Source: Zeimonas sp050187175
Lineage (GTDB): Bacteria; Pseudomonadota; Gammaproteobacteria; Burkholderiales; Burkholderiaceae_E
NCBI GenBank assembly: GCA_050187175.1
Contig: JBFWXS010000005.1
Coordinates: 91,542-155,541, forward strand
Direction of reading: 5' to 3'
DNA length: 64,000 nucleotides
In this document: positions 44,078-53,328 of the stretch, in pieces
Position numbering within the stretch: the first letter of the stretch is position 1
How the letters are laid out: every line of letters begins with the position of its first letter
Notes under the pieces: model-generated
Database searches by the model: none
Told to the model about the DNA's origin: nothing
The model's input: only the letters and a program-made list of their open reading frames with translations
Made by a program: the position numbers and the translations under genes

Positions 44078-47000
44078 CACCGCACCTCGTCGGGCCGCGC
44101 CGCGGCCGCTTCCTGCGGCCGCAGCCGGCGCGCGGTGAGCACGAAGAACAGCGGCACGAAGATGGTCGCGACGAAGGTCGCCACGATCATGCCGCCGAAC
44201 ACGCCGGTGCCCATGGACCGGCGCGCCGCGGCACCGGCGCCGCTGGCCAGCACCAGCGGCACCACGCCGAGCACGAAGGCCAGCGAGGTCATCACGATAG
44301 GCCGAAAGCGCAGCCGCGCCGCTTGCAGCGCCGCTTCGATCGGCGTCTTGCCGGCCAGCAGCGCCTGCTGCGCGAACTCGACGATCAGGATGGCGTTCTT
44401 GGCAGCCAGGCCGATCAGCACCACCAGTCCGATCTGGAAGTAGATGTCGTTCTCGAGCCCGCGCAGCAGCACGAAGGCCAGCGCGCCGGTGATGGCGAAG
44501 GGTACGGCCAGCAGCACGCCGAACGGCAGCCCCCATCGCTCGTACAGTGCCGCCAGGATCAGATAAACCATGACCAGCGCGAAGCCGAACGCGAACACCG
44601 AAGCGCTGCCGGCGCGCTTCTCCTGGAACGCCTGTCCGGTCCACGCGATGCGATAACCGTCCGGCAAGGCACGTGCGGCGACGCTCTCGACGGCGCGCAG
44701 CGCGTCGCCGGAGCTGACGCCCGGCTTGCCGGCACCCAGCACCTTGGCGGAGACGTAGCCGTTGAAGCGCTCCAGCTGCTCCGGCCCCGTGGTGGTGGTG
44801 ACCGTGATCAGCGCCTTCAGCGGAATCATGTCGCCGCCCGCGGCCGAGCGGACGTAGACGCTGCCGAGATCCTCGGGCCGCGCGCGATAGGCGGCGTCGG
44901 CCTGGACCTGCACGCGATAGGTACGGCCGAACTTGTTGAAGTCGTTCACGTACAGCGTGCCCATCGTGCTCTGCAGTGTCTCGAACACGTCCTGCATCGA
45001 GACGCCCAGCGCCAGCGCCTTCTCGCGCTCGACCTCGACCAGCAGCTGCGGCGTCGAAGGCCGGAAGAAGCTGTTCAGGCCCTGCAGCAGCGGATCGCGC
45101 GACAGCTCGGCGATGAAGGCCTGCACGACTTGCTCGAGCCGGCTCGGATCGGGATCGGTGCGTGCCTGCACATAGACCTCGAAGCCGCCCGCCGTCCCCA
45201 GGCCGCGGATCGACGGCGGATTGAATGCCAGCGCCACGCCGTCCTTGAGCTCCATGCCTCGCGCAAAGATCTCGCCGGCGATCTGCTGCGCGCTCTGTGT
45301 GCGCTCGGACCAGTCCTTCAGCGGCACGAAGATGGTGGCGGCGTTCGTCTTGTTGCCGCCGCCTATCAGGTCGAAGCCGTTGATGACGAACATGTGCTCG
45401 ATCGCCGGATGGTCGGCGAACATCCGCTGCAGCTGCGCACCCGAACGCCCGGTGCGCTCCAGCGTCGCGGCATCGGGCAGCACTACCGCGCCGAGCACAT
45501 AGCCTTGATCCTCGGCCGGCACGAAGCTGCCCGGGATGCGCATGAACAGCAGCGCGCACAGCGCAAGCACACCGGCGAACGCCGCCAGCGACAGCCAGCG
45601 CCATTTCAGCACCCAGCCGACGGCCCGCATGAACAGCCGAGTCACGGCGTCGAAGCCGCGGTTGAACGGGCGGAACAGCCTCGCATCGTGATCGGCCGCC
45701 TTCAGCATCAGCGCGCACAAGGCCGGCGTCAGCGTCAACGCGACGAAGCCCGATAGCACGACCGCGATCGCCACGGTGACGGCGAACTGCTTGTACAGCT
45801 GGCCGGCAATGCCGCCCAGGAAAGCCACCGGCACGAAGACGGCGCACAGCACCAGCACGATCGCCACCACCGCCCCCGAGACCTCGCGCATCGCTTCGAT
45901 GGCGGCGGCGCGCGCCGGCAGGCCGTTCTCGCGCATCAGCCGCTCGACGTTCTCGAGCACGACGATCGCATCGTCGACGACGATGCCGATGGCCAGCACC
46001 ATCGCGAACAGCGTCAGCGTATTGATCGAAAAACCGAACAGCCAGAGCCCCGCGAAGGTGCCGATCAGCGAGACCGGCACCGCGATCATCGGGATGAAGG
46101 TGGCGCGCGCCGTCTGCAGGAACACGAACACCACCAGGATGACCAGCAGCGCGGCCTCGAAGATCGTCGTGCGCACCTCCTTGATCGAGGCCTCGACGAA
46201 GCGCGTGGTATCGAACGGAATGATGAAATCCAGGCCTTCCGGAAAACCCTGCTTCAGTTCGGCCATGCGGGCCTTGACTGCCTTCGCGACGTCGAGCGCA
46301 TTGGCGCCCGACTGCAGAAAGATCGCAGTGCCTATGGTCGGCTGGCCGTCCAGCGTATTGAACGCGTCATAGCTCTGCGCGCCGAGCTCGATGCGCGCCA
46401 CGTCCTTCAGGCGCAGCACGCCCGCGGGCCCCCCGGCGCGAACGACGATCTCGCCGAACTCCTCGGGCTCGACCAGCCGGCCGCGAGCCGTCACGGTGTA
46501 GACCAGGCTCTGCCCCGGCGGAGCCGGCTCCGCGCCGATCTTGCCGGCTGCGTACTGCGCATTCTGCGCACGGATCGCCGCGGCGACGTCGCTAGCCGTC
46601 ACGCCGAGCTGCGCCATGCGGTCGGGCTTGAGCCAGACGCGCATCGCGTAGTCGCGCGCACCGAAGATCGTGACGTCGGCCACGCCCGGCACGCGCTTGA
46701 GCTCGTCGACCAGGTTCAGCGACGAATAGTTGGACAGGTACAGCGTGTCGAAGCGGCCGTCGGGCGAACGCAGTGCGACCACCAGCAGGATGTCATTCGA
46801 GCGCTTCTGCACCGTCACGCCGTTGCGGCGCACTTCGTCGGGCAGCCGCGGCAAGGCCAGCTGAACGCGGTTGTTCAGGTTGAAGGTGGCCTGGTCGACA
46901 TTGGTGCCGACCTCGAACGTGGCGGTGATCGTCACCGCGCCGTTCGACGACGAGCTCGAGGTGAAGTACAGCAGCCCCTCCACGCCCGACAGCTGCTCCT

Positions 47001-47196
47001 CGATGGGCGCCGCGACGGTGCGCGCCAGCGTCTGCGCGCTGGCGCCCGGATAGGTCGCGTTGATCGTGACGGTGGGAGGAGCGATCTCCGGATACTGCGC
47101 CACCGGCAGCACCTGCGACGCGATCAGCCCGGCCAGGACCAGGATGATGGACAGCACGCTGGCGAAGATCGGCCGCTCGATGAAGAAACGCGACAT
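44077..47196 (-). CDS. RND multidrug efflux transporter (HAE1 family, AcrB/MexB-like)
   Basis: 1039 aa, the standard length of inner-membrane HAE1 drug/proton antiporters. N terminus MSRFFIERPIFASVLSIILV. TM4 contains the proton-relay pair in AIGIVVDDAIVVLENVERLM, and TM10-12 run through FAQQALLAGKTPIEAAL. The signatures GTFAGLWLFGFSINTLTLF and IPLFFVLTARRLRPQEAAA(A) support a HAE1 pump. Large periplasmic loops between TM1-2 and TM7-8 bind drugs. It lies between the adaptor and the outer-membrane gene, in the usual order. Confidence 0.96.
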   Translation of the reverse strand: MSRFFIERPIFASVLSIILVLAGLIASQVLPVAQYPEIAPPTVTINATYPGASAQTLARTVAAPIEEQLSGVEGLLYFTSSSSSNGAVTITATFEVGTNVDQATFNLNNRVQLALPRLPDEVRRNGVTVQKRSNDILLVVALRSPDGRFDTLYLSNYSSLNLVDELKRVPGVADVTIFGARDYAMRVWLKPDRMAQLGVTASDVAAAIRAQNAQYAAGKIGAEPAPPGQSLVYTVTARGRLVEPEEFGEIVVRAGGPAGVLRLKDVARIELGAQSYDAFNTLDGQPTIGTAIFLQSGANALDVAKAVKARMAELKQGFPEGLDFIIPFDTTRFVEASIKEVRTTIFEAALLVILVVFVFLQTARATFIPMIAVPVSLIGTFAGLWLFGFSINTLTLFAMVLAIGIVVDDAIVVLENVERLMRENGLPARAAAIEAMREVSGAVVAIVLVLCAVFVPVAFLGGIAGQLYKQFAVTVAIAVVLSGFVALTLTPALCALMLKAADHDARLFRPFNRGFDAVTRLFMRAVGWVLKWRWLSLAAFAGVLALCALLFMRIPGSFVPAEDQGYVLGAVVLPDAATLERTGRSGAQLQRMFADHPAIEHMFVINGFDLIGGGNKTNAATIFVPLKDWSERTQSAQQIAGEIFARGMELKDGVALAFNPPSIRGLGTAGGFEVYVQARTDPDPSRLEQVVQAFIAELSRDPLLQGLNSFFRPSTPQLLVEVEREKALALGVSMQDVFETLQSTMGTLYVNDFNKFGRTYRVQVQADAAYRARPEDLGSVYVRSAAGGDMIPLKALITVTTTTGPEQLERFNGYVSAKVLGAGKPGVSSGDALRAVESVAARALPDGYRIAWTGQAFQEKRAGSASVFAFGFALVMVYLILAALYERWGLPFGVLLAVPFAITGALAFVLLRGLENDIYFQIGLVVLIGLAAKNAILIVEFAQQALLAGKTPIEAALQAARLRFRPIVMTSLAFVLGVVPLVLASGAGAAARRSMGTGVFGGMIVATFVATIFVPLFFVLTARRLRPQEAAAARPDEVR

Positions 47197-47220
47197 GGCG
47201 GATGCGGCGGTGGTGGCGGA

Positions 47221-48543
47221 TCAGCGCGAAGCCGGTGCGGACGACCGCTGCGGCGATTGCGGCCCCGGCTGCTGCGGCTGCTGCGGCTGCTGCCGCGACG
47301 CCGGCTGCTGCGATTGCTGCGGCTGCTGCGACTGCGTCCTTTGCAGCTGCGGCTGAACGGCCGCCCCCGCCCGCAGGCGCAGCAGATTGTCGATCGCGAC
47401 GCGATCGCCGGGCTGCAGCCCGTCGCTGACTACCCAGTCCTGGCCGACCCAGCCGGCCGTCTGCACGCTGCGCAATGCCGCCTTGTCGTCGGGACCGATC
47501 ACCCAGACCTGGCGGCCGCGATCGGTCTGCAACACCGCCGTCTGCGGCACGACGAATGCATCGCGGCGGCCGATCTCGAGGCGGGCCTTCACGTACTGGC
47601 CAGGCAGCAGTGCCAGATTGGGATTGGCGAACTCGGCGCGCAGCTGCACGGTGCCGAGCTTCGCATCGACCGCCGAGCCGGTGAAGTTCAGGCGGCCGAG
47701 CCGCTCGTAGGCCCGCCCGTCGGCCAGCGTCAGCTGCACCCGGGCGCGCTCATTGGCGCCGCGCAGCTGCGCGAACTCAGGCTCGGACAGCGAGAAGCGC
47801 ACCCAGATCGGATCGGTGCGGGTCAAGGTGGTCAGCAAGCTGCTGTCGCTATTGGCGGTGACCAGACTGCCTTGCGAGCGCAGCGCGCGGCCGGCGATGC
47901 CGGCGATCGGCGCATTGACGCTGGTATAGGACAGGTTCAGCTCCGCCTCGCGCACGCGCGCTGCCGCGGCCATCACGGCGGCCTGCGTCTGGCGCAGCGT
48001 CGAATCGGCGTCGTCGAACTCGCGCCGGCTGATCGCGCGTTCGTCGACCAGCTGCTTCAGGCGGCCCGCTTCGAGCCGGGCCCGGTCCGCCCGGGCCTGC
48101 TCCTGCGCCAGCGCGGCGCGCGCCTGTTCCAGCGCGATCTCGAACGGCGCCTTGTCGATGCGGTACATCGGCGCCCCGGCGCGGATCGGCTCGCCTTCCT
48201 GATACAGCTGCTGCTCGAGTATGCCGCTGACACGGGCGCGGATCTCGACCTCGCGCGAGCCTTCGGTGCGCGCGACCGATTCGATGGTCACCGGCACCGA
48301 CTGCCGCTGCATCTCGATGACGGTGACCGGCAGCGGCGGCGCAGTCGCGGGCCCCGCCGCACCCGGGGCCGGTGCCGGTGCCGGGCTACCATTCGCGGCG
48401 CCCTCTCCGCCGCAGCCCGCGACAAGCATCAGCAGAACGAGCCCCCCGGCCGCGAGCAGCCGCTGCCTCCGGCTCGGATACCCAAAGCAGCGAGCGGGAT
48501 CGATCGGGGCGCGGGAGCGGTGCGGCGGCGAGGATCGGATCAC
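47221..48543 (-). CDS. RND efflux periplasmic adaptor (membrane fusion lipoprotein)
   Basis: 440 aa from GTG 48543 (VIRSSPPHRSRAP). An ATG at 48615 in the same frame lies within the operator and is unlikely. Signal and lipobox LMLVAGC, then the hairpin/lipoyl/beta-barrel arrangement of AcrA/MexA proteins: VEIRARVSGILEQQLYQEGE, an alpha-hairpin (LEQARAALAQEQARADRARL) and GRQVWVIGPDDKAALRSVQT. The last 35-40 residues are Gln/Pro-rich (QPQQ repeats). RND gene begins 24 bp downstream. Confidence 0.92.
   Translation of the reverse strand: MIRSSPPHRSRAPIDPARCFGYPSRRQRLLAAGGLVLLMLVAGCGGEGAANGSPAPAPAPGAAGPATAPPLPVTVIEMQRQSVPVTIESVARTEGSREVEIRARVSGILEQQLYQEGEPIRAGAPMYRIDKAPFEIALEQARAALAQEQARADRARLEAGRLKQLVDERAISRREFDDADSTLRQTQAAVMAAAARVREAELNLSYTSVNAPIAGIAGRALRSQGSLVTANSDSSLLTTLTRTDPIWVRFSLSEPEFAQLRGANERARVQLTLADGRAYERLGRLNFTGSAVDAKLGTVQLRAEFANPNLALLPGQYVKARLEIGRRDAFVVPQTAVLQTDRGRQVWVIGPDDKAALRSVQTAGWVGQDWVVSDGLQPGDRVAIDNLLRLRAGAAVQPQLQRTQSQQPQQSQQPASRQQPQQPQQPGPQSPQRSSAPASR
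47260..47345. repeat. CTGCTGCGG-type coding repeats (Gln/Pro-rich adaptor tail)
   Basis: Nine-base imperfect units encode QPQ-rich sequence at the C terminus of the adaptor. In-frame slippage would vary the tail length only. Confidence 0.7.
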
Positions 48544-48586
48544 GTCGGCGTCGGCCGGCCGGCCGCATGGACAGGGAAGCGGCAAG

Positions 48587-48610
48587 TATATACATTCGGG
48601 AATGTATGTA
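48587..48610. promoter_or_regulatory. AcrR-type operator
   Basis: A 24-bp near-perfect palindrome, TATATACATTC-GG-GAATGTATGTA, with uninterrupted 8-bp arms ATACATTC/GAATGTAT. It closely resembles the E. coli acrR/acrA operator. It lies 13 bp before the TetR-family ATG and 43 bp before the adaptor GTG, so one repressor site can block both divergent promoters. Confidence 0.85.
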
Positions 48611-48623
48611 AACAAGGAAGCGC

Positions 48624-49262
48624 ATGCCTCGCAGGACCAAGGAAGAGTCGGCGCGCACGCGCGCGCACCTGATCGATGCTGCCCGCGTCGAATTCGCCCT
48701 GCACGGCTACACGCGCGCGTCGCTGGAGCTGATCGCGCGCCGCGCCGGCGTCACCCGCGGTGCGCTGTACTTCCACTTCCGAGACAAGGCCGACCTGTTC
48801 CGCGCGATGCGCAATGCAATCGAGTTGCCGCTGATCGATCGCATCGATCTGCGCCCCGCTCCCGGCGAACACGACCCGCTGGCGGCCGTCGAGCGCTTCA
48901 TCCTGTCCATGCTGGCCGACATCCGCGATGGCGAAACCACGCGCAGCACCATCGAGGTGCTGAGCTTCGGCTGTGAATACGTCGGCGAGATGCGCGGTGA
49001 GCTCGATCAGCACCGCGACCGTCTGGCGGAGCTGCGCGGCAAGCTGCTGGCAGCCTACCGGCAGGCCGAACGGCGCGCGCTGCTGCGTGCGGGGCTGACG
49101 CCGCGGCTGGCGGCCGTCGAGACGATGGCCTTCATCGCCGGGCTGGTGAGAATCATGCTGCTCGACGGCGATGCGGCATTGCTCGGCCGATCGCTGCGCC
49201 CGCTGGTCCGCGCGCATATCGACGCGCGTCGCCGGCCGGTGCGGCGCAAGGCTCAGAACTGA
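48624..49262 (+). CDS. TetR/AcrR-family repressor of the efflux operon
   Basis: 212 aa, ATG 48624 with AGGAAG seven bases before. N-terminal MPRRTKEESARTRAHLIDAA and the helix-turn-helix LELIARRAGVTRGALYFHFR are typical of AcrR/TtgR. The C-terminal part has the AcrR-like ligand-binding helices (AGLVRIMLLDGDAALLGRSL). Divergent from the adaptor-RND-OMF operon, with a shared operator. The end overlaps the convergent ppa gene by 10 bp. Confidence 0.94.
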   Translation: MPRRTKEESARTRAHLIDAARVEFALHGYTRASLELIARRAGVTRGALYFHFRDKADLFRAMRNAIELPLIDRIDLRPAPGEHDPLAAVERFILSMLADIRDGETTRSTIEVLSFGCEYVGEMRGELDQHRDRLAELRGKLLAAYRQAERRALLRAGLTPRLAAVETMAFIAGLVRIMLLDGDAALLGRSLRPLVRAHIDARRRPVRRKAQN

Positions 49263-49801
49263 GGCTTGCTGCTCGCGTTCTGATAGCGCTCGATGCCGGC
49301 CATGATCTCCTGCGCCGCCTCGGCCGGATCGCCCCAGCCAACGACCTTCACCCACTTGCCGGGCTCCAGATCCTTGTAGTGCTCGAAGAAATGCTGGATC
49401 GTCGCCAGCCGCTCCGGCGCCAGGTCGGTCGCCTTGCGCCAGTGCTTGTAGATCGGCAGGATCTTGTCGATGGGCACGGCCAGCAGCTTCGAGTCGCCGC
49501 CCGCCTCATCCTGCATCTTCAGGATGCCCAGCGGACGGCAGCGGACGACCGCACCCACCGTCACCGGAAACGGCGTGATGACCAGCACGTCGACCGGATC
49601 GCCGTCGTCGGCGATGGTGTGCGGCACGTAGCCGTAGTTACAGGGGTAGTGCATCGCCGTCATCATGAAGCGGTCGACGAACAGCGCGCCGGTTGCCTTG
49701 TCGACCTCGTACTTGATCGGGTCGGCGTTCATCGGGATCTCGATGATGACGTTGAAATCGTTGGGCAGATCGCGGCCGGAGTCGACTCGGTCGAGGTTCA
49801 T
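49253..49801 (-). CDS. ppa: Inorganic pyrophosphatase
   Basis: 182 aa, family I soluble pyrophosphatase. NVIIEIPMNADPIKYEVDKA, HYPCNYGYVPHTIADDGDPVDVLV (metal-binding D-x-D-x2-D) and PGKWVKVVGWGDPAEAAQEI are conserved. Starts at ATG 49801. A promoter 145 bp upstream is recognisable; the spacer 49802-49999 also contains the end of the hem operon region. Confidence 0.97.
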   Translation of the reverse strand: MNLDRVDSGRDLPNDFNVIIEIPMNADPIKYEVDKATGALFVDRFMMTAMHYPCNYGYVPHTIADDGDPVDVLVITPFPVTVGAVVRCRPLGILKMQDEAGGDSKLLAVPIDKILPIYKHWRKATDLAPERLATIQHFFEHYKDLEPGKWVKVVGWGDPAEAAQEIMAGIERYQNASSKPQF

Positions 49802-49952
49802 GATGTAGTCGTGCGGGAGTGAAGGAGAAGTTGCGCGGCGGTAGCGTCAACGCAGCCAGGGCGCACTGCGCCTGCTGCGGACCAGGGCGGCCGGGAAGCC
49901 AAGCGGCCCGGAACCAGGCGCCGCCGCTGCCGAGCCTGTCGCCAGCGGCGTG

Positions 49953-49982
49953 ATTGTAACTGAATATACTGCAATGCAGCAA
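49953..49982 (-). promoter_or_regulatory. Candidate sigma-70 promoter of ppa
   Basis: On the minus strand TTGCTG (49977-49982) and TACAAT (49953-49958) are separated by 18 bp. Transcription would start about 145 nt upstream of the ppa ATG. Confidence 0.55.
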
Positions 49983-49999
49983 AAATCGGCGGCCGTTCG

Positions 50000-51229
50000 T
50001 CAGTGGCCGCGCACCGCGATCACCGGCGAGCTCGGCGCCTCGGGAAGGGCCGCCAGCGCGTCGATGCCATCGAGCGCAGCCAGCCGGTAGTGGCGATGCG
50101 CGTCGTCGTGGCGGCCCAGGCGCTCATACAGCTGCGCCAGCAGCAGATGCGGCTCGCGCCCCGGCGCGGCGCGCTCGGCCAGCACCAGGAACTCCTCGGC
50201 CTTGCCCCACAGGGATTCGGCCGCGCACAGCCGGCCCAGCGCGCGCAGCAGCGCCGGCTCATCGCCGTAGCGGCCGCGCCAGATGTCGGCGCGGCGCAGC
50301 CGTTCGCGCGCCGGCGTTCCGCGCAGGCCCGCATACAGCGTGACCAGCGAGTCCGAGAAGCGCTCGTCCAGCGCCCCTTCCAGCAGCCGCTGCGCCTGGT
50401 CGGAACGGCCCGCCGCCTCGAACGCGCGAGCCGCCGCCTCGACCACTTCGTCGATCTGCCGCTCGGCCGGACTCAGGCTGGCGAACAGCTGCTGCACGGC
50501 GCCGGGATCGTCCTGGCGGGCCGCGAACAGCGAGCGGTAGGCGCGGATCTTCATGCCGCGGATCGCCGCCGGATGCAGCGCGTCGCGCTTCTCGATCTGG
50601 CGCAGCGCGCGCAGCAGCGCCGGCCAGTTCTCGGACTGCTCGTAGGCGCGCAGCGCCATCCGCAGCGCATGAATGTGCCGCGGACCGCCCGCATGCAGAC
50701 GCTCGATCGCCAGAATCGCGTCGGCCGGCCGGTGATCCTCCACCGCCATTTCGGCTGCCGTCATCAGCTGCGCGTGCTGCGTGCCCGGCTCGGCGGCAGC
50801 CGCTTCCAGCCAGCGGTCGCGGCGCTCGACCTCGCGCATCCGATGCGCGGCACGCGCCGCCACCAGCGACGCGACACCGGCCAGCGAAGGCTCGCCGAGG
50901 GCCCCCTGCGCCAGCCGCTCGGCGCGGCCGAAGCGGCCTTCGAACAAGGCCAGCAAGCCGTCGCGCATGCCGGCCAGCGCGTTTTCGCGCCGGCGGCGCT
51001 CGCGGTATTCGCGCACGCGCGTCGGCAGATTCAGCGCATTGGTCAGCGTCAGCAGCAGCAGATGCACCAGCATGATGCCGACGATCAGCAGCACGACGAC
51101 CAGATTGACCGACACGTCGACGCGATACGGCGGCCACAGCACGGCCACGTTGCCGTGGTTGAAGCGCATCAGCATCGCCACCCCGACGGCGGCGGAAACG
51201 ATCAGCAGGGCCCAGATGACGCGTCGCAT
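50000..51229 (-). CDS. hemY: HemY, heme-operon inner-membrane protein with TPR-like repeats
   Basis: 409 aa. N-terminal MRRVIWALLIVSAAVGVAML and a second hydrophobic segment (LVVVLLIVGIMLVHLLLLTL) anchor it. A long helical, TPR-like region follows (AEMAVEDHRPADAILAIERL; LLLAQLYERLGRHDDAHRHY). This matches proteobacterial HemY_N/TPR proteins of the hemCDXY operon, not the Bacillus HemY oxidase. Its biochemical role is still unresolved. It starts 26 bp after hemX. Confidence 0.9.
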   Translation of the reverse strand: MRRVIWALLIVSAAVGVAMLMRFNHGNVAVLWPPYRVDVSVNLVVVLLIVGIMLVHLLLLTLTNALNLPTRVREYRERRRRENALAGMRDGLLALFEGRFGRAERLAQGALGEPSLAGVASLVAARAAHRMREVERRDRWLEAAAAEPGTQHAQLMTAAEMAVEDHRPADAILAIERLHAGGPRHIHALRMALRAYEQSENWPALLRALRQIEKRDALHPAAIRGMKIRAYRSLFAARQDDPGAVQQLFASLSPAERQIDEVVEAAARAFEAAGRSDQAQRLLEGALDERFSDSLVTLYAGLRGTPARERLRRADIWRGRYGDEPALLRALGRLCAAESLWGKAEEFLVLAERAAPGREPHLLLAQLYERLGRHDDAHRHYRLAALDGIDALAALPEAPSSPVIAVRGH

Positions 51230-51255
51230 CGCGGCGTTCCTCGCGGCGCGACCGG

Positions 51256-52362
51256 TCAGCGCACGCCGTCGCGCGCGGCGCGAGCGGCGCGCACCGCGGC
51301 CAGGCTGTCGGCCAGCGACGGCGGTTCGAGTGCCAGCCGCGCTCCCAGCAGCTGCTGCAGCTGCGCCTGCGCATTAGCGACGGCGCGCTGCTCGCCGTCG
51401 TAGTAAACGCGCAGCCAGCCGATCGCGCGCTCGACGTCGTTGCGGAACAGCGCGTCATTGCGCGCCAGCAGCGACAGCCGCGCGTTCAGCAGCAGCAGAC
51501 GCATGTTCTCGCGTGCGAAGTAGGCCTGCTCGGGCGCCACCAGCAGCGCTTCGGGAGCATCGATGCGACGCACGCGGAACAGCTGCTGCAGCTCGTCGCG
51601 CAGCGCGTTGAGTCCGGCCGTGGCCGCCAGCGAAGCGCCGCTGCTGCCCTCCGCCGCGGCCGGGCGCCGTGCGGCCTCGCCGCGCGCCTCGCGCGAGGCG
51701 CCTGCGGGCCGCAGGCTGGCCAGCAGCGGCATCTGGTCGACCGACGTCAGGATGCCGTCTATGCGCAGCGCCATCGAACCCAGATCGGCGGCCGGCGAGG
51801 CCTTCAGCCGATCGATGTCACGCAGCAGCGCGCGCCGCACCGGCGACAGCGACGGATCGTTCTGCCGCGCCAGCCGCGTCTCGATCTCCTGCATCGCGCT
51901 GAGTGCACCTTGCGTGCTGCTGCCCAGCGCCAGCTGCTGCGCGGCCAGCGTCAGCGCTGATTCGATCTCGGCCAGCATCACGTCGGTGCTGTCCTCGGCC
52001 AGGCTTCGGTACAGCCGCTCGAGCTGCGACTGCAGGCCTGCCGCCTCGAGCACTTTGCTCTCCAGGACGGCAATGCGGTTGCGCGCGTCGCGCAGCTCGT
52101 CCTGCGCTTGCGTCAGCGAAGTCTCCAGCTGCGTGGCGCGCTGTTCGCCGCCGTGCAGCCGGCGCGAAGCCTCGCGTTCCAGATGATCGATGCGCGGCCA
52201 GAACCAGGCCGCGCTGCCTACGGCGACGACCAGCGCGGCCGCGCCGACCCATGCCGCCGACACGCCGGCACGCCGCTCGACGATGCGCGGCGGCGGCACT
52301 TCGATCGGGGAGGAGGCGGCTGTTTCGCCGGCCGCGGGAATGACCTTGTCTGGTTCCGACAC
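51256..52362 (-). CDS. hemX: HemX, heme-operon membrane protein
   Basis: 368 aa from GTG 52362 (MSEPDKVIPA). One N-terminal transmembrane helix (VGAAALVVAVGSAAWFW), then a long coiled coil (QLETSLTQAQDELRDARNRI). The body carries the HemX signature AEIESALTLAAQQLALGSST, and LRLLLLNARLSLLARNDALF further on. It is often mislabelled uroporphyrin-III C-methyltransferase, but no methyltransferase motif is present. Lies 21 bp after hemD and 26 bp before hemY. Confidence 0.9.
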   Translation of the reverse strand: MSEPDKVIPAAGETAASSPIEVPPPRIVERRAGVSAAWVGAAALVVAVGSAAWFWPRIDHLEREASRRLHGGEQRATQLETSLTQAQDELRDARNRIAVLESKVLEAAGLQSQLERLYRSLAEDSTDVMLAEIESALTLAAQQLALGSSTQGALSAMQEIETRLARQNDPSLSPVRRALLRDIDRLKASPAADLGSMALRIDGILTSVDQMPLLASLRPAGASREARGEAARRPAAAEGSSGASLAATAGLNALRDELQQLFRVRRIDAPEALLVAPEQAYFARENMRLLLLNARLSLLARNDALFRNDVERAIGWLRVYYDGEQRAVANAQAQLQQLLGARLALEPPSLADSLAAVRAARAARDGVR

Positions 52363-52383
52363 GCTCGATGACTGCTCAGTGGC

Positions 52384-53328
52384 TCAGCCGGATTCTATCG
52401 CGGCCGCCAGGGCCTGTTGCCCGGGCTGCAGCAGCCGTACGTCGCGCCAGCCGGCCGCCTGTAGCGCCTGGACGATCCGCGGGTGGATCGTCAGCACCGG
52501 CGCGCCGTGCGCGGCGGTCAGCCGGTCGCCCTCGCCGTCGCCCTCGCCGTCGCCCTCGCCCTTGCCCTCGGCATCGCCGTCGCCCTCGCCTTCTGCGTCA
52601 ACCCCGGCCTCGCCGCCGAAGGCCCGCTGCAGGCATCGCTCCAGCCGCTGCACCGAATCGACCAGTGTCACGACGACGAACGGCGCCGCCAAACGATCCG
52701 CGAGCGACAGCGCCGGGGGCGCGGGCTCGGCGACCGCCGGCTCCGCAACAACGCGATCGCCGGCAGAGCCATCTTGTCGCGGCGCAGACAGCCAGTCCGC
52801 CAGCCGCGCCAGCAGCGCCGGCGGCGGATCCACCGGCTCGCGCCGGTACAGCGCACAGACCTCGACGCTCGCCCCCCGCCGCCGCAGCTGCTCGATCCAG
52901 CCGTCGTTGCCGCGCTCACCGCGCAGCACCAGTACGCGCAGCCCTTGCGCCGCGCGCAGCTCCGGTCGTTCGATCAATGCCTCGGCGTCGAAGCGCGGGC
53001 CGTCCGGCGCGATGATGCGTGCCCCGGCGGGCAGCAGATCAAGTGCCGCGCGGCTGCCCGGGCCCACCACCGCGATGCCAGTGCCCGCCGGCCAGGCCGG
53101 CGGCAATCGCCGCGCCGCAGCGCCGATCGCAGTAGGGCTGACGAACACCGCCCAGTCGAAGGCACCGGCAGCCAGACGCTGCAGCGCCGACGCGCCGGCC
53201 GCATCGTCCGGTCCATGCGCCACGATGCGCGACAGCGGCAGCGGCAGCACCGAGTGCCCGCGCCGGCGCAGCGCCTCGGCCAGCGCGTCGACGCGCGGCA
53301 GCGGCTGCGTCAGGATGACCCGAGCCAC
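52384..53328 (-). CDS. hemD: Uroporphyrinogen-III synthase
   Basis: 314 aa from GTG 53328 (VARVILTQPLPRVDAL). Closes and inverts ring D of hydroxymethylbilane. Features are VFVSPTAIGAAARRL, GIAVVGPGSRAAL, VLRGERGNDGWIEQLRRRGA, and SVQRLERCL in the second half. The protein is longer than typical (about 255-270 aa) because of an insertion with an AEPAVAEPAPPAL stretch and a 20-plus-residue run of alternating acidic residues and glycine. The GTG start overlaps the hemC end by 19 bp. Confidence 0.88.
   Translation of the reverse strand: MARVILTQPLPRVDALAEALRRRGHSVLPLPLSRIVAHGPDDAAGASALQRLAAGAFDWAVFVSPTAIGAAARRLPPAWPAGTGIAVVGPGSRAALDLLPAGARIIAPDGPRFDAEALIERPELRAAQGLRVLVLRGERGNDGWIEQLRRRGASVEVCALYRREPVDPPPALLARLADWLSAPRQDGSAGDRVVAEPAVAEPAPPALSLADRLAAPFVVVTLVDSVQRLERCLQRAFGGEAGVDAEGEGDGDAEGKGEGDGEGDGEGDRLTAAHGAPVLTIHPRIVQALQAAGWRDVRLLQPGQQALAAAIESG
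52525..52590. repeat. Hexamer repeat in hemD encoding an acidic/glycine run
   Basis: Imperfect tandem copies of GCCCTC/GCCGTC encode alternating Glu/Asp and Gly (E-G-D-G type). They lie between the conserved SVQRLERCL region and the C-terminal strand, probably as a flexible loop. Confidence 0.85.

Noticed and set aside
48544..48615. Upstream ATG start of the efflux adaptor
   Set aside because: It would place the AcrR-like operator and the promoter inside the coding region, and the extra residues are not signal-like.
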